Of a stretch of DNA of 6,653 nucleotides, positions 1 to 6,653 are shown in pieces (positions within the stretch are counted from its first letter, which is position 1; every line of letters starts with the position of its first letter). Under the pieces are notes generated by a model, which was given only the letters and a program-made list of their open reading frames with translations, ran no database searches and was not told the origin of the DNA. Origin of the DNA: an uncultured Hyphomicrobiales bacterium. Its GTDB lineage: Bacteria; Pseudomonadota; Alphaproteobacteria; Rhizobiales; Beijerinckiaceae. A program made the translations under genes and the position numbers. Where the stretch lies: the NCBI GenBank assembly GCA_903903935.1, contig CAIVAX010000283.1, forward strand, positions 1-6,653, read 5' to 3'.

Positions 1-422
1 AGATCAACATTGATGGCTGTTGCCTCACCATCGCTGCGCACCAGAATACATTCGAGCGGCTCATGGGGATTGGCATTGATCTCCTGATGCGGCACATAGG
101 GCGGCACGAAGATGAAATCTCCCGCCTTCGCCTCGGCGATAAATTCGAGCTGATCGCCCCAGCGCATGCGCGCCTGCCCCCGCACGATATAAATGATGCT
201 CTCTAAGGGGCCGTGATGATGGGCGCCGGTTTTGGCATTGGGATGGATGGTGACGGTGCCCGCCCAAAGTTTTTGCGCTCCCGCCCGGGCAAAATCGACC
301 GCCGCGGCCCGGTTCATGCCCGGCGTTTGCGGTGTATTGGTATCGAGCTGGTCGCCGGGGATGACTTTGACCCCGTTCTGTTTCCAATCCTGAGGGGCTG
401 TGGGGGTATGGGACTGCGACAT
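1..422 (-). CDS. Small cupin-domain protein, C-terminus off the left edge
   Basis: This is a single-domain cupin, probably a cytoplasmic metal-binding beta-barrel protein; its substrate is unknown. The 140 visible residues start MSQSHTPTAPQDWKQ. Cupin motif 1 is visible as GAHHHGPLE followed by G82, with likely metal ligands H68, H70 and E74. Motif 2 is visible as GDFIFVPPYVPHQEIN (residues 101-116), with the fourth ligand H112. Both motifs are intact, so metal binding is likely. From memory, close relatives are about 150-160 residues, so only some 15-20 residues should be missing. The ATG at 422 is chosen because GAGGT lies 4 bases upstream; an ATG at 433 on the same strand is out of frame. 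The gene is divergent from the efflux operon and shares its upstream region. The family assignment is firm. A role (enzyme, sensor or storage) cannot be given, and any link to efflux is inference from position only. Confidence 0.9.
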   Translation of the reverse strand, partial: MSQSHTPTAPQDWKQNGVKVIPGDQLDTNTPQTPGMNRAAAVDFARAGAQKLWAGTVTIHPNAKTGAHHHGPLESIIYIVRGQARMRWGDQLEFIAEAKAGDFIFVPPYVPHQEINANPHEPLECILVRSDGEATAINVD

Positions 423-426
423 AGCG

Positions 427-431
427 ACCTC
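427..431 (-). promoter_or_regulatory. Ribosome binding site of the cupin gene
   Basis: The minus strand reads GAGGT four bases before the ATG at 422. This is a good Shine-Dalgarno match at suitable spacing and decides the start of the cupin gene. Confidence 0.7.
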
Positions 432-448
432 ATGCGGGGGAAATGAGC

Positions 449-470
449 CTCAATCTAACCCAGATTTGAG
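449..470. repeat. Inverted repeat, candidate operator or leader hairpin
   Basis: CTCAATCT at 449-456 pairs with AGATTTGAG at 462-470 across the 5-base spacer AACCC; one base is unpaired in the right arm. It lies 27-48 bases upstream of the cupin start. It could be a regulator binding site, or a small hairpin in the cupin leader RNA if transcription starts further upstream. The symmetry is read directly; the role is inference. Confidence 0.45.
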
Positions 471-490
471 TCTATTGCATGGGGATAGAC
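470..490. repeat. Inverted repeat GTCTAT-N9-ATAGAC, candidate operator
   Basis: The arms GTCTAT (470-475) and ATAGAC (485-490) are perfect reverse complements separated by 9 bases. Their centres are about 15 bases apart, somewhat more than one helical turn. GATAGAC at 484-490 recurs at 524-530, 40 bases away or nearly four turns. Repeated half-sites of this kind suit a dimeric transcription factor controlling one or both divergent genes. No regulator gene is present in the window to assign it to. Confidence 0.4.
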
Positions 491-610
491 AGGCCCCAAG
501 CGTTTCAACGTCCACCGGCTTCCGATAGACTGATTTCACCCTGCTGAACTAGGACTGGACCCATTCTGACCTCGCAACTTTGCCCTCAAAGGCCCATCCC
601 TCAAAAGCAT

Positions 611-2059
611 ATGGGCCGATTGCTGATGCTTTTCCCCCTGCTGGCCCTTGCGGCTTGTGGGCTCGAGGATGCACAGCTGGACATGAATGTGCCGCAGATT
701 CCCGCCCGCTTCACGCAAGATCAAACTGGAGCAGCGATTCAGCAGACAGCCGACACGTCAGCTGAAGACCGTGGCAAAATCTCTCAAGATTGGCCCAAAT
801 TATTTGGTTCGCCCGAACTCAGTCGCCTGTCGCAACAAGCGGTGAGGGGTAATTTTGATATTGCTGCAGCCGCAGCGCGCCTCATACAAGCGCAGGCTCA
901 ATCGATGATCTCTTCATCGGCGCTTGTGCCCAGCCTCTCAGGCACGGGCTCGGCCTCGCGCAGCTATACGCCCGGTACATTGCGCTCGCGCACCGCGCCC
1001 TTTGAAGCTTCTTTTGGCAATAATTTTAATCTGGGCCTGAGTGCCAGCTATGTGCTCGATTTCTGGGGCCGCAATCGTGCCCTTGCCGATTCTGCCGATT
1101 GGAATGCAATTGCCACCCGCTATGATCGCGAAACTTTGATTGTCAGCACACAGGCCACGCTGGCCAATACATATTTTCAGGTTCTTGTGGCGCAAGATCG
1201 TTTGCGTCTGGCGCGTCAGAATGTCCAGATTGCCGAGAATGTTTTATCTGCGATCAAAGCCCGCATGGATGTAGGCACAGCCACTGCGCTTGATCTGGCG
1301 CAGCAGGAGAGCATTGTTGCCAGCCAAAGGGCGTCGATCCCGGCCTTGGAACAAAGCCAGCAGCAGGCCAGCGTTCTGGTTGCCAGTCTGGTTGGTCGCA
1401 CGCCTGAGAGTGTGGTGGTTACGGGGGGTAGTCTTGAGCGTTTGAGATTGCCCAAAGTGCAGCCCGGCCTGCCAAGCCAATTATTGCTGCGGCGCCCCGA
1501 TCTTGCTGCGGCCGAAGCGCGCCTGCAAGCCGCCCAAGGGAACATCAAAGCGGCCCGTGCGGCTCTGTTACCTTCCATCAGCCTGTCCACACAGAGCGGA
1601 TTTGGATCCAGCACTTTGGCCAATCTCTTGCGGCCCGAGGCCTTGGCGGCCTCTCTTGCCGCCGGGCTTGTGCAACCTATATTCAATGGGGACCAGACCG
1701 AGGGCCAGCTGCGCCAAGCTCAAGGGCGGCAGATCGAATTGCTGGCCGATTATCGCAAAGTGATTGTGACAGCTCTGGCGGATGTTGAAACCGCGCTCAT
1801 CGCTGTGCGTCTCACCAGCGAGCATGAAGATTTACAGGCGCGAGTGGTGGCCTCGGCGCGCCGCGCCTATGAGATTACAGAACAGCGCCTGCAGGAAGGA
1901 ACGATTGACGTGGTGACCTTGCTCAATACGCAATTGACGCTGTTTCAGGCGCAGGACAATCTCACTCTGATCCGCTATCAGCGTCTGCAGGCCTTGGTCT
2001 CCTTGTTTCAGGCTTTGGGAGGCGGATTTACCCGCGATATGCGCGACGAGGTTCTATGA
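611..2059 (+). CDS. NodT-family outer-membrane efflux lipoprotein (TolC-like channel)
   Basis: This is the outer-membrane channel of a tripartite efflux pump, a trimeric barrel with a long periplasmic alpha-helical tunnel. Residues 1-15 are a short lipoprotein signal peptide, with lipobox LAAC and lipidated Cys16. The two OEP repeats lie at about 60-262 and 290-472. The family hallmark LDFWGRNRA is at 149-157, and LLLRRPDLAAAEARLQAA at 291-308 opens the second repeat, followed by a long helix and ARAALLPSISL. At 482 residues the length is typical. The ATG at 611 is the first in frame after a stop at 545-547, and R3 supplies the positive signal-peptide N-region. The Shine-Dalgarno is poor: the nearest AAAGG (588-592) is too far away. 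The stop overlaps the adaptor start by four bases (ATGA). Having this gene first differs from pseudomonad muxABC-opmB, where it is last. The family assignment is firm. Confidence 0.95.
   Translation: MGRLLMLFPLLALAACGLEDAQLDMNVPQIPARFTQDQTGAAIQQTADTSAEDRGKISQDWPKLFGSPELSRLSQQAVRGNFDIAAAAARLIQAQAQSMISSSALVPSLSGTGSASRSYTPGTLRSRTAPFEASFGNNFNLGLSASYVLDFWGRNRALADSADWNAIATRYDRETLIVSTQATLANTYFQVLVAQDRLRLARQNVQIAENVLSAIKARMDVGTATALDLAQQESIVASQRASIPALEQSQQQASVLVASLVGRTPESVVVTGGSLERLRLPKVQPGLPSQLLLRRPDLAAAEARLQAAQGNIKAARAALLPSISLSTQSGFGSSTLANLLRPEALAASLAAGLVQPIFNGDQTEGQLRQAQGRQIELLADYRKVIVTALADVETALIAVRLTSEHEDLQARVVASARRAYEITEQRLQEGTIDVVTLLNTQLTLFQAQDNLTLIRYQRLQALVSLFQALGGGFTRDMRDEVL
2048..2051 (+). 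promoter_or_regulatory. Ribosome binding site of the adaptor gene inside the channel gene
   Basis: GAGG lies four bases before the ATG at 2056, within the last codons of the outer-membrane channel gene. With the ATGA overlap it supports coupled re-initiation at 2056. Confidence 0.5.
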
Positions 2060-3324
2060 AAAGGCTCATACTCGTCCTGATCATTCTGGCTGCGGCAGGC
2101 GCTTGGTATGCAGATCGCCAAGGCTGGATCAAATTGCCTTATGTCGGGCAGGGGGCAACCCCAAGTCCCGGCACTGGGCCCGCCAATGGACCTCGAGGCC
2201 CGCGGGCCGAGCCACCTGTTCCCGTTTTAGCGGTTGCGGTGCGCGCCGAAGATGTGCCTGTCTCCATTGATGCTGTGGGAACAGTGCAGCCGCTGAACAC
2301 TGTAATTGTTCGCTCGCAGGTAGATGGGCGTCTGCTGGAATTGGGTTTTGCTGATGGCCAGATGGTGAAAAAAGGCGATCTTCTCGCCCGCATTGAGGCG
2401 CGCACCTATCAGGCTCAATATGATCAAGCTCTTGCCAAGAAAGCGCAGGACGAAGCGCAACTTGCCAATGCCAAAATAGACCTTGAGCGCTATTCGCGAT
2501 TGGCGGAAACAAATTTTGGATCGCGCCAGCAGGCCGATACGCAAAAGGCGATTGTCGCGCAATTGCAGGCTTTGACGCAGATTGATCAGGCCGCTATCGA
2601 CAATGCCCGCACTATTTTGGATTATGCAACCATTCTCGCCCCCATTGATGGGCGCACCGGACTGCGCGCTATCGATGTGGGCAATATCGTCCGCGCTTCA
2701 GATACCGCCGGCCTTGTTACCATCACCCAAATGCAACCCATTGGGGCTCTGTTCAATCTGCCGCAGCAACAATTGCGCGCTTTGAATGTGGCAATGGCGC
2801 GCGGGTCTGTGCGGGCGCAAGCGCTGGAGGCGGACAATCTCAGCGTGATTGAAGACGGGCGCATTGAGGTCTTCGACAATCAAGTGGACGCCACTACAGG
2901 CACGATCAAGGTCAAAGCCTCCTTTAAGAATGAAGCCGCTGCCCTTTGGCCGGGTCAGTTTGTCAATATTCGCCTTTATGTCGATGTGCTCAAAGGCGTC
3001 AAAGTTGTGCCAACCTCTGCAGTGCAGCGCGGGCCGACCGGCCCCTTTGTCTATGTCGTGCGCGAGGATGCCACAGTCAAAAAGACAGATGTAGTTGTCG
3101 GCCGTCAGGATGAAGCGCTGTCTGTCATTGAATCAGGTGTTGAGCTAGCTCAAATGGTTGTGACGACTGGCTTTGCTCGCATTAGCGATGGCGCCAAGGT
3201 CAATGCGGTGACGCCGGAGGAAGACAAGGCCAATCAACCTAAAGAAAACCCCGACGCCCAAACCCGCCGTCGCCAACGTCGCGGGGATCTGGGCCCATCC
3301 ATTGGCCAAGCGCTGCCGGGATGA
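2056..3324 (+). CDS. mdtA: MdtA-type RND periplasmic adaptor (membrane fusion protein)
   Basis: This adaptor sits in the periplasm, anchored to the inner membrane, and bridges the RND pump to the outer-membrane channel. Residues 1-18 are an uncleaved-looking signal anchor, followed by a Pro/Gly-rich linker (about 34-56). The first lipoyl half includes VRSQVDGRLLEL (85-96) and DGQMVKKGDLLARI (100-113). An alpha-hairpin rich in Ala, Gln and Lys spans about 116-186, and the second lipoyl half is LAPIDGRTGLRAIDVGN (194-210). The beta-barrel and membrane-proximal domain contain DATTGTIKVKASF (278-290) and WPGQFVNIRL (298-307). These blocks match E. coli MdtA as I remember it (415 residues there, 422 here). 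The tail after about 388 is charged and Arg-rich (TRRRQRRGD). No Cys suggests lipidation. The gene overlaps both neighbours by four bases. The symbol is by similarity; substrate range may differ from E. coli. Confidence 0.93.
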   Translation: MKRLILVLIILAAAGAWYADRQGWIKLPYVGQGATPSPGTGPANGPRGPRAEPPVPVLAVAVRAEDVPVSIDAVGTVQPLNTVIVRSQVDGRLLELGFADGQMVKKGDLLARIEARTYQAQYDQALAKKAQDEAQLANAKIDLERYSRLAETNFGSRQQADTQKAIVAQLQALTQIDQAAIDNARTILDYATILAPIDGRTGLRAIDVGNIVRASDTAGLVTITQMQPIGALFNLPQQQLRALNVAMARGSVRAQALEADNLSVIEDGRIEVFDNQVDATTGTIKVKASFKNEAAALWPGQFVNIRLYVDVLKGVKVVPTSAVQRGPTGPFVYVVREDATVKKTDVVVGRQDEALSVIESGVELAQMVVTTGFARISDGAKVNAVTPEEDKANQPKENPDAQTRRRQRRGDLGPSIGQALPG

Positions 3325-6300
3325 GCATTTCCTCGCCCTTCATTCTGCGGCCGGTTGCCACATCTTTGCTGGGCCTCGCCATCTTCCTGTGCGGTGTGTT
3401 GGGTTTCGTGCGTCTGCCGGTTTCATCTTTGCCGCAGGTGGATTTTCCAACCATTCAGGTCACAACGCAATTTCCCGGCGCCAATCCTGATACTGTAGCT
3501 TCTCTTGTGACAGCGCCGCTGGAGCGGCAATTTGGGCAAATTCCCTCTATGCAGATGATGTCCTCGGTCAGTTCCTTCGGGCTGAGCCAGGTGACGCTGC
3601 AATTTGATCTTGATCGCGATATTGATGCAGCCTCGCAAGATGTGCAATCAGCAATCAATGCGGCCAGTTCGACTCTGCCGCGCAATCTCCCCTATCCGCC
3701 GGTCTATTCCAAAGTTAATCCAGCTGATTCCCCCATTGTGACTTTGGCTTTAACCTCGACCACATCGCCGCAGCGTGTGCTCAGCGATTTGGCTGATACG
3801 TTGATCTCGCCGCGTCTGTCGGAAATTGGCGGCGTGGGGCGCGTGAGTGTGCAAGGTGGCATTCGCCCGGCTGTGCGCATTCAGGTCGATCTGGCGCGCC
3901 TCGCCGCCTATAAGATTGGCGTTGAAGAATTAAGGCTGGCGATTGTTGGCGCCAATGTGGCGGGCTCGAAAGGCGCGCTCGATGGTGCGCAGCAATCCTA
4001 TATCATTGCCGCCAATGATCAGATCACAGCTGCAGCTGCTTATCGCGATATTGTGATTGCCAGCCGCAATGGCACGCCTGTTCTGTTGCGGGATGTCGCC
4101 GAGGTGATCGACGGGCTGGAGAATGTGCGCGTGGGCGGCTGGGCCAATGGCCAGCCCGCCGTGATCATCGATGTGCAAAAGCAACCGGGCGCCAATATTG
4201 TGCAGACCATGCAGCGCCTGCGTCAGGAAATCCCGCGCATTCAGCGCTCCATTCCAGCAGGTGTGACGTTTGATATTGTCAATGATCGCACAACAACCAT
4301 TCGCGCTTCCATTAAAGATGTTGAATTCACGCTTGTGTTGAGTGCGGCCTTGGTTGTTCTGGTGGTGCTGTTGTTTTTGCGCACTGTGCCCGCAACCTTG
4401 ATTGCGGCGGTTGCTCTGCCTCTCTCAATTCTTGCCACATTTGCGATGATGTGGGTGTTCAATTTCAGTCTCGATAATCTCTCGCTGATGGCGCTGACCA
4501 TAGGCACGGGCTTTATTGTCGATGATGCGATTGTGATGATCGAAAATATCGTGCGCAATCTCGAGGGCGGCAAAAAACCTTTGCAGGCGGCTTTGGACGG
4601 CGCGCGCGAAATTGGCTTTACTGTTGTCTCGCTCACCTGTTCGCTGATTGCTGTGTTCATCCCCCTCTTATTTATGACGGGGCTGGTGGGCCGCATGTTC
4701 CGCGAATTTGCTTTGACTCTGACTCTCGCAGTCATCGTATCGGCCGTCATTTCGCTGACTTTGACACCCATGATGTGTGCGGGCCTGTTGCGCCGCTCTT
4801 CCTTCGACAGACCGGGCTTGTTGATGCGCCTGTTTGATGCGCCTCTGCTTTGGATGGGCCGGATTTACGCCTCGTCCCTGACAAGCGTGCTGCGCCATCA
4901 AACATTGATGATTTGGCTCACTGTGCTCACAGCGCTCCTCACGGTTTGGCTCTATATCATCATTCCCAAAGGCTTTCTGCCGCCGCAAGACACCGGACTT
5001 TTGACGGCTGTCTTGGAGGCCTCGCCCGATGTATCCTTCAACGATATGGTGCGCCTGCAAGATGAGGTGAGCGCCAAATTGCGCGAAGATGGGGATGTGA
5101 CAGGTGTTGTCAGCGTTCTTGGTATTGGCTCGCTCAACACCACGCTCAATACGGCTAGGCTCACTATAACTTTGCGCCCGCATGAGGAGCGCGCCTCAGC
5201 GCAGATCATTGCGGAGCGTTTGCGTCAGCGCGTATCAGGCCTGCCGGGTACCAAGCTTTACATACAGGCCGCGCAAGATATTCAGATCAGCACGCGCTCA
5301 AGCCGCTCGCAATTTCAATATACGCTTGCCACTGCCTATGCGCAGGAGCTGGCCACATGGTCACAGGCGCTCACGCGCCAATTGGCCCGCTCGCCAATTT
5401 TACGCAATGTCGCACCCGAGACGCAAGAGGGCGGTTTGCAGCTGTTGATCGATATTGATCGGGAAAAGGCAGGGCGTCTGGGTGTCTCAATCCAGAATAT
5501 TGCCGATACACTCAACAGCGCCTTTGGTCAGCGCCAGATCGCCACCATTTACGCGCAATCCAATCAATATCGCGTCATTCTTGAAGCTGCGCCACAATAT
5601 CAAACCGATCCGGCGGCTTTGCAAAAGCTTTATGTAACGGGGGCCGCTGGTGTGCAAACGCCGCTGGAATCCTTTGCTCTCATCAAACGCATCACCGCGC
5701 CTTTGTCCATCGCGCATCAGGAGCAATTTCCTGCCGCCACAATCAGCTTTGATTTGGCGTCAGTTGAATCTCTAGGGGATGCTGTGGCGGAAGTTGAGCG
5801 CATCCGCCATGAGCTGGGCGTGCCTGACTCTTTGGCTGGCTCTTTCAATGCCGATGCGGCCGAGTTTCAGCGCTCACTCGAATCCGAGCCTTGGCTGATT
5901 TTGGCCGCCATTGTCACAATCTATCTCGTGCTGGGCATTCTCTATGAAAGCTTCATTCATCCCTTCACGATTTTAACAACATTGCCTTCGGCAGGTGTTG
6001 GCGCTTTGCTCTCGCTCTTGCTGCTCGGGCATGATCTGTCGATCATCGCGCTGATTGGCATTATTCTGCTCATGGGCATTGTGAAGAAAAACGCGATTAT
6101 GATGATCGATTTTGCTCTTGCTGCTGAGCGTGAAGAGGGCTTGTCGCCGGAGGATGCGATCATCAAAGCCTGCAATTTACGGTTCCGGCCTATTATGATG
6201 ACAACCCTAGCTGCTTTGCTGGGCGCGATCCCCTTGGCTTTGGCAACGGGACCGGGCAGTGAGTTTCGCGTGCCGCTGGGGGTGACGATTATTGGCGGCC

Positions 6301-6437
6301 TTCTGCTCAGCCAATTATTGACGCTCTATTCGACGCCCGTTGTCTATCTGGCTCTCGAGCGTGTGCGTATGCAGCTCTGGGGTCCACGCTCTGCGCAAGA
6401 TCACGAGAGCGCTCTCACCACTGAGGTGGCGGAATGA
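3321..6437 (+). CDS. mdtB: MdtB-type RND multidrug efflux pump, inner-membrane subunit
   Basis: This is a proton-driven HAE1-family exporter working as a trimer in the inner membrane. Its 1038 residues are full length. TM1 is at about 11-31, a large periplasmic porter/docking loop at 32-333, TM2-TM7 at about 334-549, a second loop at 550-855, and TM8-TM12 at about 856-1012. The proton-relay residues are intact: D401 and D402 in TM4 ([16 protein letters not shown]), K923 in TM10 ([12 protein letters not shown]) and T961 in TM11, equivalent to AcrB D407, D408, K940 and T978. The N-terminal blocks [21 protein letters not shown] and RQPGANI-like KQPGANI match MdtB as I remember it. E. coli MdtB works with MdtC, and a second RND gene follows here, overlapping by four bases. 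The ATG at 3321 sits in the adaptor's ATGA stop with no clear Shine-Dalgarno, suggesting coupling. The family is firm; the MdtB rather than MdtC label rests on order and motif similarity. Confidence 0.95.
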   Translation: MSISSPFILRPVATSLLGLAIFLCGVLGFVRLPVSSLPQVDFPTIQVTTQFPGANPDTVASLVTAPLERQFGQIPSMQMMSSVSSFGLSQVTLQFDLDRDIDAASQDVQSAINAASSTLPRNLPYPPVYSKVNPADSPIVTLALTSTTSPQRVLSDLADTLISPRLSEIGGVGRVSVQGGIRPAVRIQVDLARLAAYKIGVEELRLAIVGANVAGSKGALDGAQQSYIIAANDQITAAAAYRDIVIASRNGTPVLLRDVAEVIDGLENVRVGGWANGQPAVIIDVQKQPGANIVQTMQRLRQEIPRIQRSIPAGVTFDIVNDRTTTIRASIKDVEFTLVLSAALVVLVVLLFLRTVPATLIAAVALPLSILATFAMMWVFNFSLDNLSLMALTIGTGFIVDDAIVMIENIVRNLEGGKKPLQAALDGAREIGFTVVSLTCSLIAVFIPLLFMTGLVGRMFREFALTLTLAVIVSAVISLTLTPMMCAGLLRRSSFDRPGLLMRLFDAPLLWMGRIYASSLTSVLRHQTLMIWLTVLTALLTVWLYIIIPKGFLPPQDTGLLTAVLEASPDVSFNDMVRLQDEVSAKLREDGDVTGVVSVLGIGSLNTTLNTARLTITLRPHEERASAQIIAERLRQRVSGLPGTKLYIQAAQDIQISTRSSRSQFQYTLATAYAQELATWSQALTRQLARSPILRNVAPETQEGGLQLLIDIDREKAGRLGVSIQNIADTLNSAFGQRQIATIYAQSNQYRVILEAAPQYQTDPAALQKLYVTGAAGVQTPLESFALIKRITAPLSIAHQEQFPAATISFDLASVESLGDAVAEVERIRHELGVPDSLAGSFNADAAEFQRSLESEPWLILAAIVTIYLVLGILYESFIHPFTILTTLPSAGVGALLSLLLLGHDLSIIALIGIILLMGIVKKNAIMMIDFALAAEREEGLSPEDAIIKACNLRFRPIMMTTLAALLGAIPLALATGPGSEFRVPLGVTIIGGLLLSQLLTLYSTPVVYLALERVRMQLWGPRSAQDHESALTTEVAE
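6423..6429 (+). promoter_or_regulatory. Ribosome binding site of the second RND gene
   Basis: GAGGTGG ends four bases before the ATG at 6434, inside the last codons of the first pump gene. It is the strongest Shine-Dalgarno on the plus strand and confirms the start of the truncated second pump. Confidence 0.55.
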
Positions 6438-6616
6438 TCAATTTCTCCGCCCCCTTTCTGCGCCGGCCCGTTGGCGCTACTCTTTTAGGTCTGGCCTTAT
6501 TATTGGTAGGCTTTCTTGCTTATCCCAATCTGCCAGTCTCAAGCCTGCCGAGCGTGGAATTTCCCACCATTCGCGTTGTGCCAACTACCTTGTATCCTTG
6601 TTCTCCGAGTTTTTGA
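6434..6616 (+). pseudogene. mdtC: MdtC-type second RND pump, only the N-terminal stub remains
   Basis: This is the start of a second RND pump subunit, a tandem paralogue of the gene before it; an intact version would probably form a mixed trimer with it, as MdtC does with MdtB. Residues 1-48 are clear family sequence: [17 protein letters not shown] leads into TM1, followed by [16 protein letters not shown], closely matching [11 protein letters not shown] and [16 protein letters not shown] in the first pump. After V48 (6577) the resemblance stops, and the frame ends at a TGA at 6614-6616 after 12 unrelated residues; intact pumps exceed 1000 residues. The stub lacks the porter domain and all proton-relay residues and cannot be a transporter. 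The break coincides with foreign sequence read from the other strand, so a rearrangement or chimeric contig end is likelier than point mutation. The native gene may be whole in the organism. The symbol is by position and similarity only. Confidence 0.75.
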
Positions 6617-6653
6617 CCCAAAGGTGTGCCAAGCCATCCAAAACCTACAATTG
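6520..6653 (-). pseudogene. Fragment of a Rossmann-fold NAD(P)-binding protein, N-terminal end
   Basis: Reading the minus strand from the right edge gives [15 protein letters not shown], then [12 protein letters not shown]. This is the first beta strand, glycine-rich loop and second strand of a dinucleotide-binding fold. GFGWLG-x-PL with a following GTTR resembles the start of extended SDR/YeeZ-like NAD-dependent epimerase/dehydratase proteins. The two bases before the Ile end in CA, so the coding frame runs in from beyond the window; the true start cannot be seen. The resemblance covers about 6571-6653. Beyond 6571 the frame crosses the complement of the second pump's first codons and stops at TAA (6520-6522), so that last part (MVGNSTLG and on) is a fusion artefact. 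Whether this is a real truncated gene or part of a mis-joined contig is undecided. The fold call is fairly confident; the family is tentative because only about 27 residues are informative. Confidence 0.6.

Larger units (their letters stand above)
423..610. promoter_or_regulatory. Divergent intergenic control region between cupin and efflux operon
   Basis: This 188-bp gap should hold the promoters of both the cupin gene and the efflux operon. The half nearer the cupin gene holds two inverted repeats (449-470 and 470-490), and a further copy of GATAGAC lies at 524-530. No strong sigma-70 promoter is visible. The best plus-strand candidate is TTTCAA (503-508) and TAGACT (526-531) with a 17-base gap, which is a weak match. 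On the minus strand, TTGGGG and AATAGA with a 17-base gap is also weak. No open frame in the gap looks like a real small gene. Confidence 0.5.

Noticed and set aside
61..387. A 108-codon minus-strand open frame beginning METERGQSHP.
   Set aside because: It is an out-of-frame shadow inside the cupin gene; the overlapping frame starting at 422 carries both cupin motifs.
423..610. Search for a rho-independent terminator, riboswitch or small RNA in the intergenic gap.
   Set aside because: The inverted repeats have no following T-run on either strand, and no recognised riboswitch core is visible.
1216..1686. A 156-codon minus-strand open frame within the outer-membrane channel gene.
   Set aside because: It is antisense to a clear OEP-family gene, and its Ala/Arg/Ser-rich composition is typical of a complement shadow.
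4241..5183. Long minus-strand open frames (176 and 171 codons) opposite the first pump gene.
   Set aside because: They lie antisense to a full-length, motif-complete RND gene, show no recognisable domain or ribosome site, and are expected shadows of GC-biased codons.
6084..6089. Two adjacent lysines (K922, K923) in TM10 of the pump looked unusual beside AcrB's single lysine.
   Set aside because: The VKKNAI motif is, as I recall, normal for MdtB/MdtC-type pumps; only K923 aligns with AcrB K940.
6578..6616. The stub's end reads [12 protein letters not shown], recalling the TTLYPGASP-type segment of RND pumps, so the gene might be intact with sequencing errors.
   Set aside because: The conserved Gly-Ala and the following T-A-PLERQ block do not appear in any plus-strand frame up to 6653, whereas the minus strand gives a continuous, well-formed Rossmann loop. 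The similarity of a few residues is probably chance.

Overview
The window looks like a piece of an alphaproteobacterial genome (order not determinable; a Hyphomicrobiales- or Rhodospirillales-like host is a guess). The grounds are GC content in the mid-50s by eye, a cupin protein of a type I associate with Rhizobiales, and an MdtABC-type efflux operon whose NodT-type outer-membrane gene comes first. It starts inside one gene and ends at a break in another, so it may be a whole short contig.

Layout: (1) At 1-422 on the minus strand is the 5' part of a small cupin gene running off the left edge. (2) At 423-610 is a 188-bp divergent intergenic region with two adjacent inverted repeats, plausible operators, and no recognisable regulator gene. 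(3) From 611 to the right end is a plus-strand operon: a NodT-family outer-membrane lipoprotein, an MdtA-type periplasmic adaptor, an MdtB-type RND pump, and the first 48 or so codons of a second, MdtC-type RND pump. Each internal junction is a 4-base ATGA overlap, so the genes are very probably co-transcribed and translationally coupled. Together they would form a tripartite, proton-driven, envelope-spanning exporter; the two RND paralogues probably make a mixed trimer as in MdtBC. Substrates cannot be read from the sequence.

(4) At about 6571-6580 the second pump gene loses all resemblance to its family. The last 80 or so bases instead read well on the minus strand as the N-terminal dinucleotide-binding loop of an unrelated Rossmann-fold protein. 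This is either a real recombination junction or, more likely, a chimeric assembly end.

I see no CRISPR array, RNA gene, insertion sequence or toxin/defence module. Apart from the right-end junction and the operator-like dyads, this is a standard multidrug-efflux locus, and I found no convincing new system.
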